Source of the DNA: Streptomyces seoulensis
GTDB taxonomy: Bacteria > Actinomycetota > Actinomycetes > Streptomycetales > Streptomycetaceae
NCBI GenBank assembly: GCA_013364255.1
Contig: CP054936.1
Location: forward strand, 7,148,353 to 7,212,352
Reading direction: 5' to 3'
DNA: 64,000 nucleotides
The notes under the pieces are model-generated. The model did no database searches, was not told where the DNA came from, and was given only the letters and a program-made list of their open reading frames with translations. Position 1 is the first letter of the stretch; the number at the start of each line of letters is the position of its first letter. This document shows positions 34,364 through 42,133 of the stretch, piece by piece. Both the position numbers and the translations under genes were made by a program.

Positions 34364-35401
34364 TCAGCCGAACTGCTGCTCCAGGTCCTTCAGCTTGCGC
34401 TCCAGCGAGTCCAGACGCGGCAGGGCCTGTGTGTCGTCCTCCGCGGTGAGGTCGACCGTGATGGCGTCACCGCCCTTGCGGACGGGCTGGAGCGAGGGAC
34501 GCGCGCGCACCGGCAGGGGTTCCGAGGGCGCTATGGCAGGCTCCGCTGAGGCCTGCCCGGAGCCGCGCTCCAGGGCCTGCGCCTCGCCCTGCCGTCCGCC
34601 CCGGCCGGCGAACCCGCGGTGGCCCCGGCTGATCGCCTTGAGCTGGGCGCGCTCGACCCGCTCCTGCTCGCGCCGCAGCCGGCGCCGCTCCTCCTTCTCG
34701 CGCTTGTCGTCGCGCACCTCCTCGACCGCCTCGTCCAGGCTGCGCACGCCCTCCAGGAGCATCAGCGACCAGGCGCGGTAGGTCTCCCGGGGGGCCCGCA
34801 CCCAGCGGACGATCCGGATCTGCGGCAACGGGCGCGGGACCAGGCCCTGTTCGCGCAGGGCGGCCCGGCGGGTCTGCTTCAGCGCGCGGTCGAAGAGGAC
34901 CGCCGCCGACAGCGACATGCCGGCGAAGAACTGCGGCGCGCCCGCGTGGGCGACGCCCCGGGGCGCGTGCACCCAGTTGAACCAGGCCGCGGCGGCGGCG
35001 AACAGCCACACCAGCAGCCGGGAGCCGAGGGCCGCGTCACCGTGGCTGGCCTCGCGCACCGCGAGCACGGAGCAGAACATCGCCGCGCCGTCCAGGCCGA
35101 ACGGCACCAGGTACTGCCAGCCGTCGGTCAGGCCGAGGTTCTGCTCGCCGAAGCCGACCAGGCCGTGGAAGGAGAGCGCGGCGGCGACCGCCGCACAGCA
35201 GAACAGGAGCACATAGGAGGCGGTGCCGTAGACGGCCTCCTTGCGCCGCCGGCGCTCCTCGCTGCGCTCCCACGAGTCCTCGGTACCCGTGTTCCCCTTG
35301 GACCGCTTGCCGCGCGCGAGCACCGCCACCGCCGCCAGCACGCCCAGGAGCAGCACGGCGCCCGGAAGCAGCCAGTTCAGCGATATGTCGGTCAGTCTCA
35401 T
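34364..35401 (-). CDS. DUF2637-family membrane protein
   Basis: The 345-residue protein has four or five membrane helices in its first half: residues 9-29 (WLLPGAVLLLGVLAAVAVLA), 60-80 (ASYVLLFCCAAVAAALSFHG), about 95-115, 130-147 (LVWLFAAAAAWFNWVHAPRG) and perhaps 155-172. The second half is charged and coiled (REKEERRRLRREQERVERAQ), ending DSLERKLKDLEQQFG, and lies in the cytoplasm. DUF2637 proteins are found across actinobacteria, often near mobile-element or regulatory genes; their function is unknown. ATG 35399-35401. The charged tail suggests protein-protein or DNA interaction. Confidence 0.82.
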   Translation of the reverse strand: MRLTDISLNWLLPGAVLLLGVLAAVAVLARGKRSKGNTGTEDSWERSEERRRRKEAVYGTASYVLLFCCAAVAAALSFHGLVGFGEQNLGLTDGWQYLVPFGLDGAAMFCSVLAVREASHGDAALGSRLLVWLFAAAAAWFNWVHAPRGVAHAGAPQFFAGMSLSAAVLFDRALKQTRRAALREQGLVPRPLPQIRIVRWVRAPRETYRAWSLMLLEGVRSLDEAVEEVRDDKREKEERRRLRREQERVERAQLKAISRGHRGFAGRGGRQGEAQALERGSGQASAEPAIAPSEPLPVRARPSLQPVRKGGDAITVDLTAEDDTQALPRLDSLERKLKDLEQQFG

Positions 35402-35508
35402 CTAGGGTCCCTTGCATTGGGATAGGGCGTAACGCCCGCCATAGTGGCCCAATCCCGCCGTCCCTCAGGGGGTTTCGGGGCAAGAGGCCGCCAAGGAGGT
35501 GCAAGGGG

Positions 35509-35616
35509 ATGCCCGGGGACGGCGTTCTGCTCGAACTGCCGCGTGAGGGGCGGGAGTTGAGTTCGAATAAGACTACCCGTACGGGCGGTTCCGCGGAAAG
35601 TTCCCGCGACGGGTGA
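35509..35616 (+). CDS. Small ORF (35 aa) with perfect Shine-Dalgarno sequence
   Basis: ATG 35509 to TGA 35616 encodes a 35-residue peptide beginning MPGDGVLLELPREGREL. AAGGAGG stands about nine bases upstream. It is the only supported frame between the DUF2637 gene and the ferric reductase gene, both on the opposite strand. No homologue is recognised. Its 3' part overlaps the left arm of an inverted repeat (35577-35646). Confidence 0.42.
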   Translation: MPGDGVLLELPREGRELSSNKTTRTGGSAESSRDG

Positions 35617-35646
35617 GGGAGTTGTGAACTCCTCGCGCCCGTACGG
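35577..35646. repeat. Spaced inverted repeat
   Basis: ccgtacgggcg at 35577-35587 pairs with cgcccgtacgg at 35636-35646. Inside lies a second imperfect stem (gagggagtt-gtg-aactcctc). It may terminate the small ORF transcript or the converging ferric reductase transcript. Confidence 0.55.
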
Positions 35647-35760
35647 AGTCCCAGTCGTGGACGATCTTACGTGACGCGCGGCGGCCCGCCGTACGTTCCG
35701 ACGGATCGTCAGGCGTGACGTCGGCGTCAGGTGCGACGCGGCGTCAGACAGGACGAGGCG

Positions 35761-36597
35761 TCAAGCGGCCATGGCGGCGGTGGCCTTGACCGGGCGGTCG
35801 GTCGCCGCACAGGTGCGCGGGCAGTTGTCGCAGGTGTCCTCGGGGCGCAGCGTGTAGAACATGCAGCAGCTGATCCGGTCCCGGGTGGACTGCGGCGCGC
35901 CGTCGGGTCCGGTCAGCTCGCGGAACGCGGCCGCGCCGACGTAGGGGCGGGTCGCGCCCGGCAGCAGCAGCTCCAGCTCGCGCAGCGCGCGGTCCTGCTC
36001 GCCGAGGAGCTGGGCGATGTACCACAGGCTCTCGACGATCTCGTCGGTCGCCATGCCCCACAGCGCCCGTCCGCGCCGCCGCATCCGCGGGCCGAAGGCG
36101 GTGAGCAGCGGTTCGAGGTGCTCGGCGACGGCCGCCCGCAGCTCGGCGCGCAGCGCCTCCTCGTCGGGCACCACGCGGGCGCCGGGGAGGGCGGCGGCGG
36201 GGTCGCCGGGCAGACAGGCGAAGGAGTCGGGGCGGACGGCCATCCGGCCGCCGGTCCGGTCGTAGGCGACGTGGGCGGCGGGCAGGCGGGGGACGCGGCG
36301 GTGCAGGAACCACGGGACGGTGAACAGCAGGCAGGCGGGCCAGGCGTAGCGGTGCAGGGCGAAGCTCGCCACCACGTCGGGGCGGGCCCGGGTGCCGTAG
36401 TCGCGCAGCACCTGGGCGTCGTCCCAGGCCAGGAACGCGTCCAGTTCGGGGCCGCCCGCGGCGAGGGCGGCGGCGCCGGTCCACCCCTCGCCCCGCGGCA
36501 GGGGCTCTCCGGGGGCCGGCTCGGTCACCGTGAGGCCCGGGAAGACCTCGGTCAGGCGCGCGTACGCGGCCGCGATTGCCGAAGGGGGCACAGGCAT
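35761..36597 (-). CDS. FhuF-like [2Fe-2S] ferric siderophore reductase
   Basis: The 278-residue protein reduces Fe(III) in hydroxamate siderophores so that iron can be released in the cytoplasm. The FhuF signature CC-x10-C-x2-C is visible near the C-terminus: Cys244 and Cys245 in RISCCMFYTLRPEDT, then Cys256 and Cys259 in CDNCPR. The N-terminal part has the helical FhuF fold, with GMATDEIVESLWYIAQLLG. ATG 36595-36597. A 15-bp perfect iron box 39 bases upstream (36636-36650) implies DmdR/IdeR repression when iron is plentiful. No siderophore biosynthesis genes are in the window. Confidence 0.9.
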   Translation of the reverse strand: MPVPPSAIAAAYARLTEVFPGLTVTEPAPGEPLPRGEGWTGAAALAAGGPELDAFLAWDDAQVLRDYGTRARPDVVASFALHRYAWPACLLFTVPWFLHRRVPRLPAAHVAYDRTGGRMAVRPDSFACLPGDPAAALPGARVVPDEEALRAELRAAVAEHLEPLLTAFGPRMRRRGRALWGMATDEIVESLWYIAQLLGEQDRALRELELLLPGATRPYVGAAAFRELTGPDGAPQSTRDRISCCMFYTLRPEDTCDNCPRTCAATDRPVKATAAMAA

Positions 36598-36635
36598 GCC
36601 GGAACCACCGATTCACGGTCGACGAGGACGGTTGG

Positions 36636-36650
36636 AGGTAAGCCTTACCT
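36636..36650 (-). promoter_or_regulatory. Iron box (DmdR/IdeR operator)
   Basis: aggtaag-c-cttacct is a perfect 7-1-7 palindrome matching the core of the DtxR-family consensus used by Streptomyces DmdR1. It lies 39 bases upstream of the FhuF-like gene and 113 bases upstream of the divergent GntR gene, so it could affect both. Confidence 0.85.
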
Positions 36651-36762
36651 TACTTCACTTCGGCGGAATGTGAACCCTTGGCCACTTGTGTCTAAGGTGC
36701 TTGACGGACGAGCAGCAACCCGCCGTAATGACCGCAAGCACCCCCAAGCCCCCAGGAGCACC

Positions 36763-37623
36763 GTGAACCAGGGCGCGCAGGACTCCGCCGGCGCCGTCGG
36801 GACAGCCCCGGGCGCGGCGCGGCTGCCCCGGCAGGCGGGGGAGCGGGACGCCCTGACGACGCCCGGCGCCCGCGGCGAGCACCCGCCGCACGGCGAGCAC
36901 CCGTGCGGCGGGCATCCGTACGGCGAGCGCCCGCCGCACGGCGAGTACCCGCACGTTGAGCATCCGTACGGTGAGCCCCTGCCCGGCGAGCCGGCCGGTC
37001 GTCCGCGCTCCGGTCCGGTCGTCCGCCGTTCCTCCGTGCGCGGGCAGGTCCTCGACGCCCTGCGCGCCGCGCTGGCCACCGGTGAGCTGCGGCCCGGCGA
37101 GGTGTACTCCGCTCCCGTGCTCGGCGAGCGGTTCGGGGTGTCCGCCACCCCGGTCCGGGAGGCGATGCAGCAGCTGGCGCTGGAGGGCGCCGTCGAGGTC
37201 GTGCCCAACCGGGGTTTCCGGGTGGTCGAGCGCGGCGCCCGCGAGCTGGCCGAGCTGGCCGAGGTGCGGGCCCTGATCGAGGTCCCGGTGCTGCTGCGGC
37301 TGGCCGGGACGGTGCCGGTGGAGCGGTGGGCCGGGCTGCGGCCGCTGGCCGAGGCCACCGTGCGGGCCGCGTCCTCCGGCCGCCCGGCGGCCTACGCCGA
37401 GTCCGACCGCGCCTTCCACCACGCGCTGCTGTCCCTGGCGGGCAACGAGCAGCTGCTCCGGATCGCCGCCGACCTGCACCGCCGCACCCAGCGCCCGCCG
37501 GCCGCCGCCCCCGCCCTGCTGGCGGACGCGGCCGAGCACACCGCCCTGCTGGACGCCCTGATCGCCCGGGACGCGGACCGGGTCCGCGCCCTGCTCGACC
37601 GCCACTTCGCCGAGCCGGACTGA
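36763..37623 (+). CDS. GntR (FCD-type) regulator with His-rich N-terminal arm
   Basis: The 286-residue regulator has an extended N-terminus with repeated HPxGE units (residues 40-71: GEHPPHGEHPCGGHPYGE and onwards), followed by a GntR winged helix at 93-160 (GQVLDALRAALATGELRPGE, FGVSATPVREAMQQLALEGA) and an FCD ligand domain (ELAEVRALIEVPVLLRLAG; SDRAFHHALLSLAGN). The GTG at 36763 with AGGAG seven bases upstream fixes the start, so the His-rich arm is real. Such an arm could bind Zn, Ni or Fe. The gene is divergent from an iron-regulated ferric reductase and shares the intergenic iron box. Confidence 0.87.
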   Translation: MNQGAQDSAGAVGTAPGAARLPRQAGERDALTTPGARGEHPPHGEHPCGGHPYGERPPHGEYPHVEHPYGEPLPGEPAGRPRSGPVVRRSSVRGQVLDALRAALATGELRPGEVYSAPVLGERFGVSATPVREAMQQLALEGAVEVVPNRGFRVVERGARELAELAEVRALIEVPVLLRLAGTVPVERWAGLRPLAEATVRAASSGRPAAYAESDRAFHHALLSLAGNEQLLRIAADLHRRTQRPPAAAPALLADAAEHTALLDALIARDADRVRALLDRHFAEPD

Positions 37624-37643
37624 GGCGGGGCGCCGGGCCGCGC

Positions 37644-38429
37644 TCACGCCGTCGCGGTCGCCCCCGGGGCCGGCGGGGTCAGATGGGCGGCCAGCCAGGT
37701 GGGGACGCCGCCCAGGAGACGGAAGAGGCGGCGGGCCTCCTCGCGCAGACGGGACGCCTCCGGTTCCTGCTCCGTCTCGGCCAGGGAGACCAGCGCCGGG
37801 GCCGTGCCGACCAGATAGCCCAGCTCCTCGCGGATCCGCAGCGACTCGGCGAAGCCGTGCCGGGCGTCGGCCAACTCGCCCTCCCGCAGGGCGAGTCCGG
37901 CCAGATGCCGCCAGGTGGAGGAGAGCAGCAGCGGGTCGTGGTGGGCGGTGGCGCCCGCGTGGGCCCGGCGGTAGGCGGCGCGCGCGGACTGCGGGGAGCG
38001 GGTCAGTTTCTCCGCGATCAGCCCGCGTCGGAAGTCCAGCAGGGCCCGTCCGGGCGAGCCCGGCGTGATCAGCGCCGCCGCCCGCCCCAGTGCCGAGCGC
38101 GCCTCGTCGGCGCGGTCGCGCACGGCGTGCAGCGTGGCCGAGTAGGCCAGGTACCCGCGTTCACAAGCGGCCGCGCCCCGCTCCTCGTCGGTGTGCGCCA
38201 GCGCCTCGGCCGCGCGCAGCGCGTCCTCCGCGTCCTGCCACCCCGCCTCGGTGTACAGGCACCGCTCCACCAGCAGCGCGGCGCGCTGCAACGCGGCGGC
38301 GGCGGTGGCCGACTGGAGCAGCTCCGCCGCGTCGGCCCAGCACGCGCGCGAGCGCAGCCGCCATACCGCGGTCTGGAGTGGATCGTCACCTGCGGTCGTT
38401 CCGTTACCAGACATGGCGGTATGCGCCAC
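37644..38429 (-). CDS. Helical-repeat (TPR-like) protein
   Basis: The 261-residue protein is almost entirely helical, with Ala/Leu/Arg-rich segments of about 35 residues (CWADAAELLQSATAAAAL, YLAYSATLHAVRDRADEARS, RAAYRRAHAGATAHHD, HLAGLALREGELADARHGF), the pattern of tetratricopeptide-like repeats. It is probably a soluble interaction module. I prefer the GTG at 38427-38429, since GGGGAGGG stands four bases upstream; the ATG at 38412-38414 is too far from it. It lies on the minus strand downstream of pucR but beyond a terminator, and converges with the GntR gene. Confidence 0.62.
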   Translation of the reverse strand: MAHTAMSGNGTTAGDDPLQTAVWRLRSRACWADAAELLQSATAAAALQRAALLVERCLYTEAGWQDAEDALRAAEALAHTDEERGAAACERGYLAYSATLHAVRDRADEARSALGRAAALITPGSPGRALLDFRRGLIAEKLTRSPQSARAAYRRAHAGATAHHDPLLLSSTWRHLAGLALREGELADARHGFAESLRIREELGYLVGTAPALVSLAETEQEPEASRLREEARRLFRLLGGVPTWLAAHLTPPAPGATATA

Positions 38430-38541
38430 GTTGCCCTCCCCGAGCACGTCATCGAGCTGTGAGTGGTGGCGGCATCTCAGCACGAATCGCGGCGCCCGGC
38501 CAAGGGGGTGGGTGAAGGATTTCACAAAGTCGGGGGAACGT

Positions 38542-38574
38542 GGCCGGTGGCGGGTGTCACCGCCGCCACCGGCC
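38542..38574 (-). terminator. Terminator of pucR
   Basis: A 12-bp perfect stem (ggccggtggcgg/ccgccaccggcc) with a 9-base loop starts five bases beyond the pucR stop codon. Confidence 0.8.
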
Positions 38575-38579
38575 CGGCC

Positions 38580-40304
38580 TCAGCTCATCCGCAGGGCGAG
38601 GAAGAAGTCCAGCTTGTCCTCCAGCCGCGAAAGGTCACGCCCCGTCAACTGCTCGATCCGCCCGACCCGGTAGCGCAGTGTGTTGACGTGCAGGTGCAGC
38701 CGGGTCGCGCACCGGGTCCAGGAGCCGTCGCAGTCGAGGAACGCCTCCAGCGTGGGGATCAGCTCGGCGCGGTGCCGCCGGTCGTAGTCCCGCAGCGGGT
38801 CCAGCAGCCGGGCGGTGAAGGCGCGCCGCACGTCGTCCGGGACGAACGGGAGCAGCAGCACGTGCGAGGCGAGTTCCTGGTGGCCGGCCGCGCAGACGCC
38901 GCCCGGCCGCGCGGCGGCGACCCGCCGGGCGTGCCGCGCCTCCTCCAGCGCCCCGCGCAGCCCCTCGGCCGAGTGCACGGCCGCGCTGACGCCGAGCGTG
39001 AGCCGCCCGTCGTCGCCGAGCCCGGCCGACAGCGGGCCGCGCACGGACTCCAGGAGCGCGTCGGCGAGGATCCCGCTCTCGGTGCCGTCGTGCTCGGCGG
39101 CGACGGCCGGCAGCGGCACCAGGGCGATGGCCTCGCCGGCACTGTGCGCGACCGCGATCCGGTCGGTCGCCTCGGGCCCGCTCTGCGCGGCGCCGGGGGC
39201 GGGATCGGCGAGGATCTCCTCCAGCAGCGCCTGGGCGACGGGCCCGCTCTGGACGGGCGCGCCCTCCCACTCCACCCGGGCCACCACCACCTGCCAGTGC
39301 GGGGCGGCGCCGAGGCCGGGCAGCAGCACCGGCGCGGCGACCCGGAGCCGGGCGGCGATCTCGGCGGGCGGCGCGCCGGTCTGCACCAGCTCCAGCACCT
39401 CCTGGGCGAGCCGCCGGCGCACGGTGCGCGCCGCGTCCCGCCGGTCGCGCTCCACGGCGATCAGCTGGGTGACGCCCTGGAGCAGGTCGAGGCGCTCATC
39501 GGGCCAGTCGCCGGCGTCCGCCTCGACCGCGAGCAGCCAGTCCGACAGCACCGTCTCGCGCACGTCGCGGGCGGCCTGCGCGGGCCGTTGGGCGGCTCCG
39601 GCGGAGCGCTGTCCGCCGGCGCGGATCGGGAAGAGGGAGTAGGTGGTGCCCTCCAGCGTGACCCGGTGCGGGCCGCGCCGGCCCGAGCGGCCGGCCGTCA
39701 GGTGCTCGGCGGCCAGCAGGGCGCAGGCGCCCGCGGACAGCGCGGGCCCCGTGGCCCCCGGCCCGCCCGCGTCCGGCCCGGCGATGAGCCGGCCGGTGGG
39801 GGAGAGCAGCCAGGCCCGCAGGTCGAGGTCGGAGCCGAGCAGGTCCAGGACCACGTCCGGGCCGCCGCCGGCCGGTCCCGCGGTCATCATCCGCCGGTGC
39901 CGGTCGACCACGGCCGCGAGGTCGCCGGCCCGCTCGCCGGATACCTGCCGCACGACGTGCTCGGTGATCGAGGCGAACGCCACCGACTCGTGGACCGCGA
40001 ACAGCGGCATCCGGTGCTGGGCGCAGGCCCGCACCAGGTCCTCGGGCACGGCGCCCAGCTCGGCCTCGCCGGCGGCCAGCGCGGCCACCCCGGCCTGCGC
40101 CAGGATCCGTACGAACGGCTCCGCGTCGGCGGCGTCGCGGCGCCAGGCCAGGCCCGTCAGGACCAGCTCGCCGCCGGAGAGGTAGCGGCTCGGGTCGCGC
40201 AGGTCGGTGGTCATGACACCGCGGACGGTGCGGTCCAGCTCCTCCTCGCCGCCGAGCAGCTTCAGGCCCAGCGCATCGGTGTCCAGCAGTGCGCGCAGCC
40301 GCAT
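38580..40304 (-). CDS. pucR: PucR-family purine catabolism regulator
   Basis: The 574-residue regulator has a PucR N-terminal sensory domain (residues 1-130: GEEELDRTVRGVMTTDLRDP, YLSGGELVLTGLAW), a central GGDEF-like region typical of the CdaR/PucR group, and a C-terminal helix-turn-helix near 520-570 (CATRLHLHVNTLRYRVGRIE, LTGRDLSRLEDKLDFFLAL). PucR-type proteins activate purine or allantoin catabolism. It is divergent from the xanthine dehydrogenase genes across a 337-base region, so it is the likely regulator of that operon. ATG 40302-40304. Confidence 0.92.
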   Translation of the reverse strand: MRLRALLDTDALGLKLLGGEEELDRTVRGVMTTDLRDPSRYLSGGELVLTGLAWRRDAADAEPFVRILAQAGVAALAAGEAELGAVPEDLVRACAQHRMPLFAVHESVAFASITEHVVRQVSGERAGDLAAVVDRHRRMMTAGPAGGGPDVVLDLLGSDLDLRAWLLSPTGRLIAGPDAGGPGATGPALSAGACALLAAEHLTAGRSGRRGPHRVTLEGTTYSLFPIRAGGQRSAGAAQRPAQAARDVRETVLSDWLLAVEADAGDWPDERLDLLQGVTQLIAVERDRRDAARTVRRRLAQEVLELVQTGAPPAEIAARLRVAAPVLLPGLGAAPHWQVVVARVEWEGAPVQSGPVAQALLEEILADPAPGAAQSGPEATDRIAVAHSAGEAIALVPLPAVAAEHDGTESGILADALLESVRGPLSAGLGDDGRLTLGVSAAVHSAEGLRGALEEARHARRVAAARPGGVCAAGHQELASHVLLLPFVPDDVRRAFTARLLDPLRDYDRRHRAELIPTLEAFLDCDGSWTRCATRLHLHVNTLRYRVGRIEQLTGRDLSRLEDKLDFFLALRMS

Positions 40305-40641
40305 GTGTCGTCGCCGCCGTTCTTTGTCTCGAAAACTACGATGAATCCTGTGGTGGGGGCCCGGCCGGGCGGCCGGTCGGCAGCTCCGCCGGGAGGGCGG
40401 TGATCTTCGTCTCGGGGGAATCCCAAGATGTCACCGACGACCTCCGTTCATACGAATCTACAAGATGCCCGGCGTGGCCAGCCAAACCCTTCATGGTTTC
40501 GGTGACTGACCCCATCGGAGCAGCGGGCGGTGTACTGGCTCCACTCCGCGTGAACAGCACATGAACACGAACGAGCCTGGCCCGCCGCACACGGATTGGC
40601 TCAATCTGGACGACCTTTCGAGACGAAGAAGAGAGCCGGTC
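40305..40641. promoter_or_regulatory. pucR-xdh divergent control region, 337 bases
   Basis: No gene is supported here, although the xdh FAD-subunit frame is open from 40561. The 9-mer gtctcgaaa at 40326-40334 recurs inverted as tttcgagac at 40616-40624, one copy close to each start codon, and a partial copy (gtctcggg) lies near 40411. These are candidate PucR half-sites. The A/T-richer stretch at about 40448-40463 (cgttcatacgaatcta) may hold the xdh -10 region. Confidence 0.5.
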
Positions 40642-41532
40642 ATGGACTTCCTTCGCCCCGCCAGCTGGGAGGAGGCGCTCGCCGCGAAGGCCGAGCACCC
40701 CACCGCTGTGCCGATTGCGGGTGGCACCGACGTGATGGTCGAGATCAACTTCGACCACCGCCGGCCCGAGTACCTGCTCGACCTGAACCGCGTCGGCGAC
40801 CTCTACGAGTGGGAGGTCGGCGAGGACAGCGTGCGGCTGGGCGCTTCGGTCTCCTATACGAAGATCATGGAAAATCTCCGTGCCGAGCTGCCGGGCCTGG
40901 CGCTCGCCTCGCACACGGTCGCCTCCCCGCAGATCCGCAACCGCGGCGGCGTCGGCGGCAACCTCGGCACGGCCTCCCCGGCCGGCGACGCCCACCCCGC
41001 CCTGCTCGCCGCGGGCGCCGAGGTGGAGGCGGAGTCGGTGCGCGGCACCCGCCGCATCCCGATCGACGAGTTCTACACCGGCGTCAAGCGCAACGCGCTC
41101 GCCCCGGACGAGCTGATCCGCGCCGTGCACATCAAGAAGGCCGACGGACCCCAGCAGTACTCCAAGGTCGGCACCCGCAACGCCATGGTGATCGCCGTGT
41201 GCGCCTTCGGCCTCGCCCTGCACCCCGAGACCCGCACGGTGCGCACCGGCATCGGCTCCGCCGCGCCCACCCCGGTGCGCGCCAAGGCCGCCGAGGAGTT
41301 CCTGGCCGCGGCGCTGGAGGAGGGCGGCTTCTGGGACAACGGGAAGATCGTCACCCCCTCGGTCGCCAAGCAGTTCGCCGAGCTGTGCTCCGCCGCCTGC
41401 AACCCGATCGACGACGTCCGGGGCACCGCGAGCTACCGCCGTCACGCGGTGGGCGTGATGGCCCGCCGCACCCTGACCTGGACCTGGGAGTCGTACCGCG
41501 GCGCCCGCAACACCGCAAAGGGAGCCGCGTGA
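40642..41532 (+). CDS. xdhB: Xanthine dehydrogenase, FAD-binding subunit
   Basis: The 296-residue subunit carries the FAD of a three-subunit xanthine dehydrogenase of the xanthine oxidase family, which oxidises hypoxanthine and xanthine to urate. The FAD motifs PIAGGTDVMV and GGNLGTASPAGDAHPALLA are visible, as is the C-terminal CO-dehydrogenase-type domain ending TASYRRHAVGVMARRTL. ATG 40642 begins MDFLRPASWEE, the usual start; an in-frame ATG at 40561 would add a 27-residue extension without a good ribosome binding site. Its stop overlaps the next ATG (TGATG). Confidence 0.92.
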   Translation: MDFLRPASWEEALAAKAEHPTAVPIAGGTDVMVEINFDHRRPEYLLDLNRVGDLYEWEVGEDSVRLGASVSYTKIMENLRAELPGLALASHTVASPQIRNRGGVGGNLGTASPAGDAHPALLAAGAEVEAESVRGTRRIPIDEFYTGVKRNALAPDELIRAVHIKKADGPQQYSKVGTRNAMVIAVCAFGLALHPETRTVRTGIGSAAPTPVRAKAAEEFLAAALEEGGFWDNGKIVTPSVAKQFAELCSAACNPIDDVRGTASYRRHAVGVMARRTLTWTWESYRGARNTAKGAA

Positions 41533-42131
41533 TGCGCGTCAACTTCACCGTCAACGGACGGCCGCAGGAAGCCGACGACGTGTGGGAGGGCGAGTCCCTG
41601 CTCTACGTCCTGCGCGAGCGCATGGGCCTGCCCGGCTCCAAGAACGCCTGCGAGCAGGGCGAGTGCGGCTCCTGCACGGTGCGCCTGGACGGCGTGCCGG
41701 TGTGCTCGTGCCTGGTCGCCGCCGGGCAGGTGCAGGGCCGCGACGTCGTCACCGTCGAGGGCCTGGCGGAGTTCGCCCAGCAGCGCGCCGAGGGCGGCTG
41801 CGCGAGCGGCGCCTGCGGCACCGCGGGCGCGGCCGGCACCACGCTCGACGAGGCCCGCCGCTGGCAGGCCAAGGGCGCCGACTCGCAGACCGGCGAGGGT
41901 GTGGAACTGGCCCCGATCCAGCAGGCGTTCATCGACGCCGGCGCCGTCCAGTGCGGCTTCTGCACCCCGGGTCTGCTGGTGGCCGCCGACGAGATGCTGG
42001 AGCGCAACCCGAACCCGAGCGACGCGGACATCCGCGAGGCGCTGTCGGGCAACCTGTGCCGCTGCACGGGCTACGAGAAGATCATGGACGCGGTCCGCCT
42101 GGCGGCCGCCCGCCAGTCCGAGGGGGTCTGA
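41532..42131 (+). CDS. xdhC-type small subunit: Xanthine dehydrogenase, [2Fe-2S] subunit
   Basis: The 199-residue subunit relays electrons through two [2Fe-2S] clusters. The plant-ferredoxin type site is CEQGECGSC (Cys40, Cys45, Cys48) with Cys60 in CSC. The second cluster is in QCGFCTPG and LCRCTGY. A Gly/Ala/Cys-containing insert of about 35 residues (EGGCASGACGTAGAAG) between the two domains is longer than in most homologues. It overlaps the previous stop codon by one base and is followed two bases later by the molybdenum subunit, so all three subunits are made from one transcript. Confidence 0.92.
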   Translation: MRVNFTVNGRPQEADDVWEGESLLYVLRERMGLPGSKNACEQGECGSCTVRLDGVPVCSCLVAAGQVQGRDVVTVEGLAEFAQQRAEGGCASGACGTAGAAGTTLDEARRWQAKGADSQTGEGVELAPIQQAFIDAGAVQCGFCTPGLLVAADEMLERNPNPSDADIREALSGNLCRCTGYEKIMDAVRLAAARQSEGV

Positions 42132-42133
42132 CC

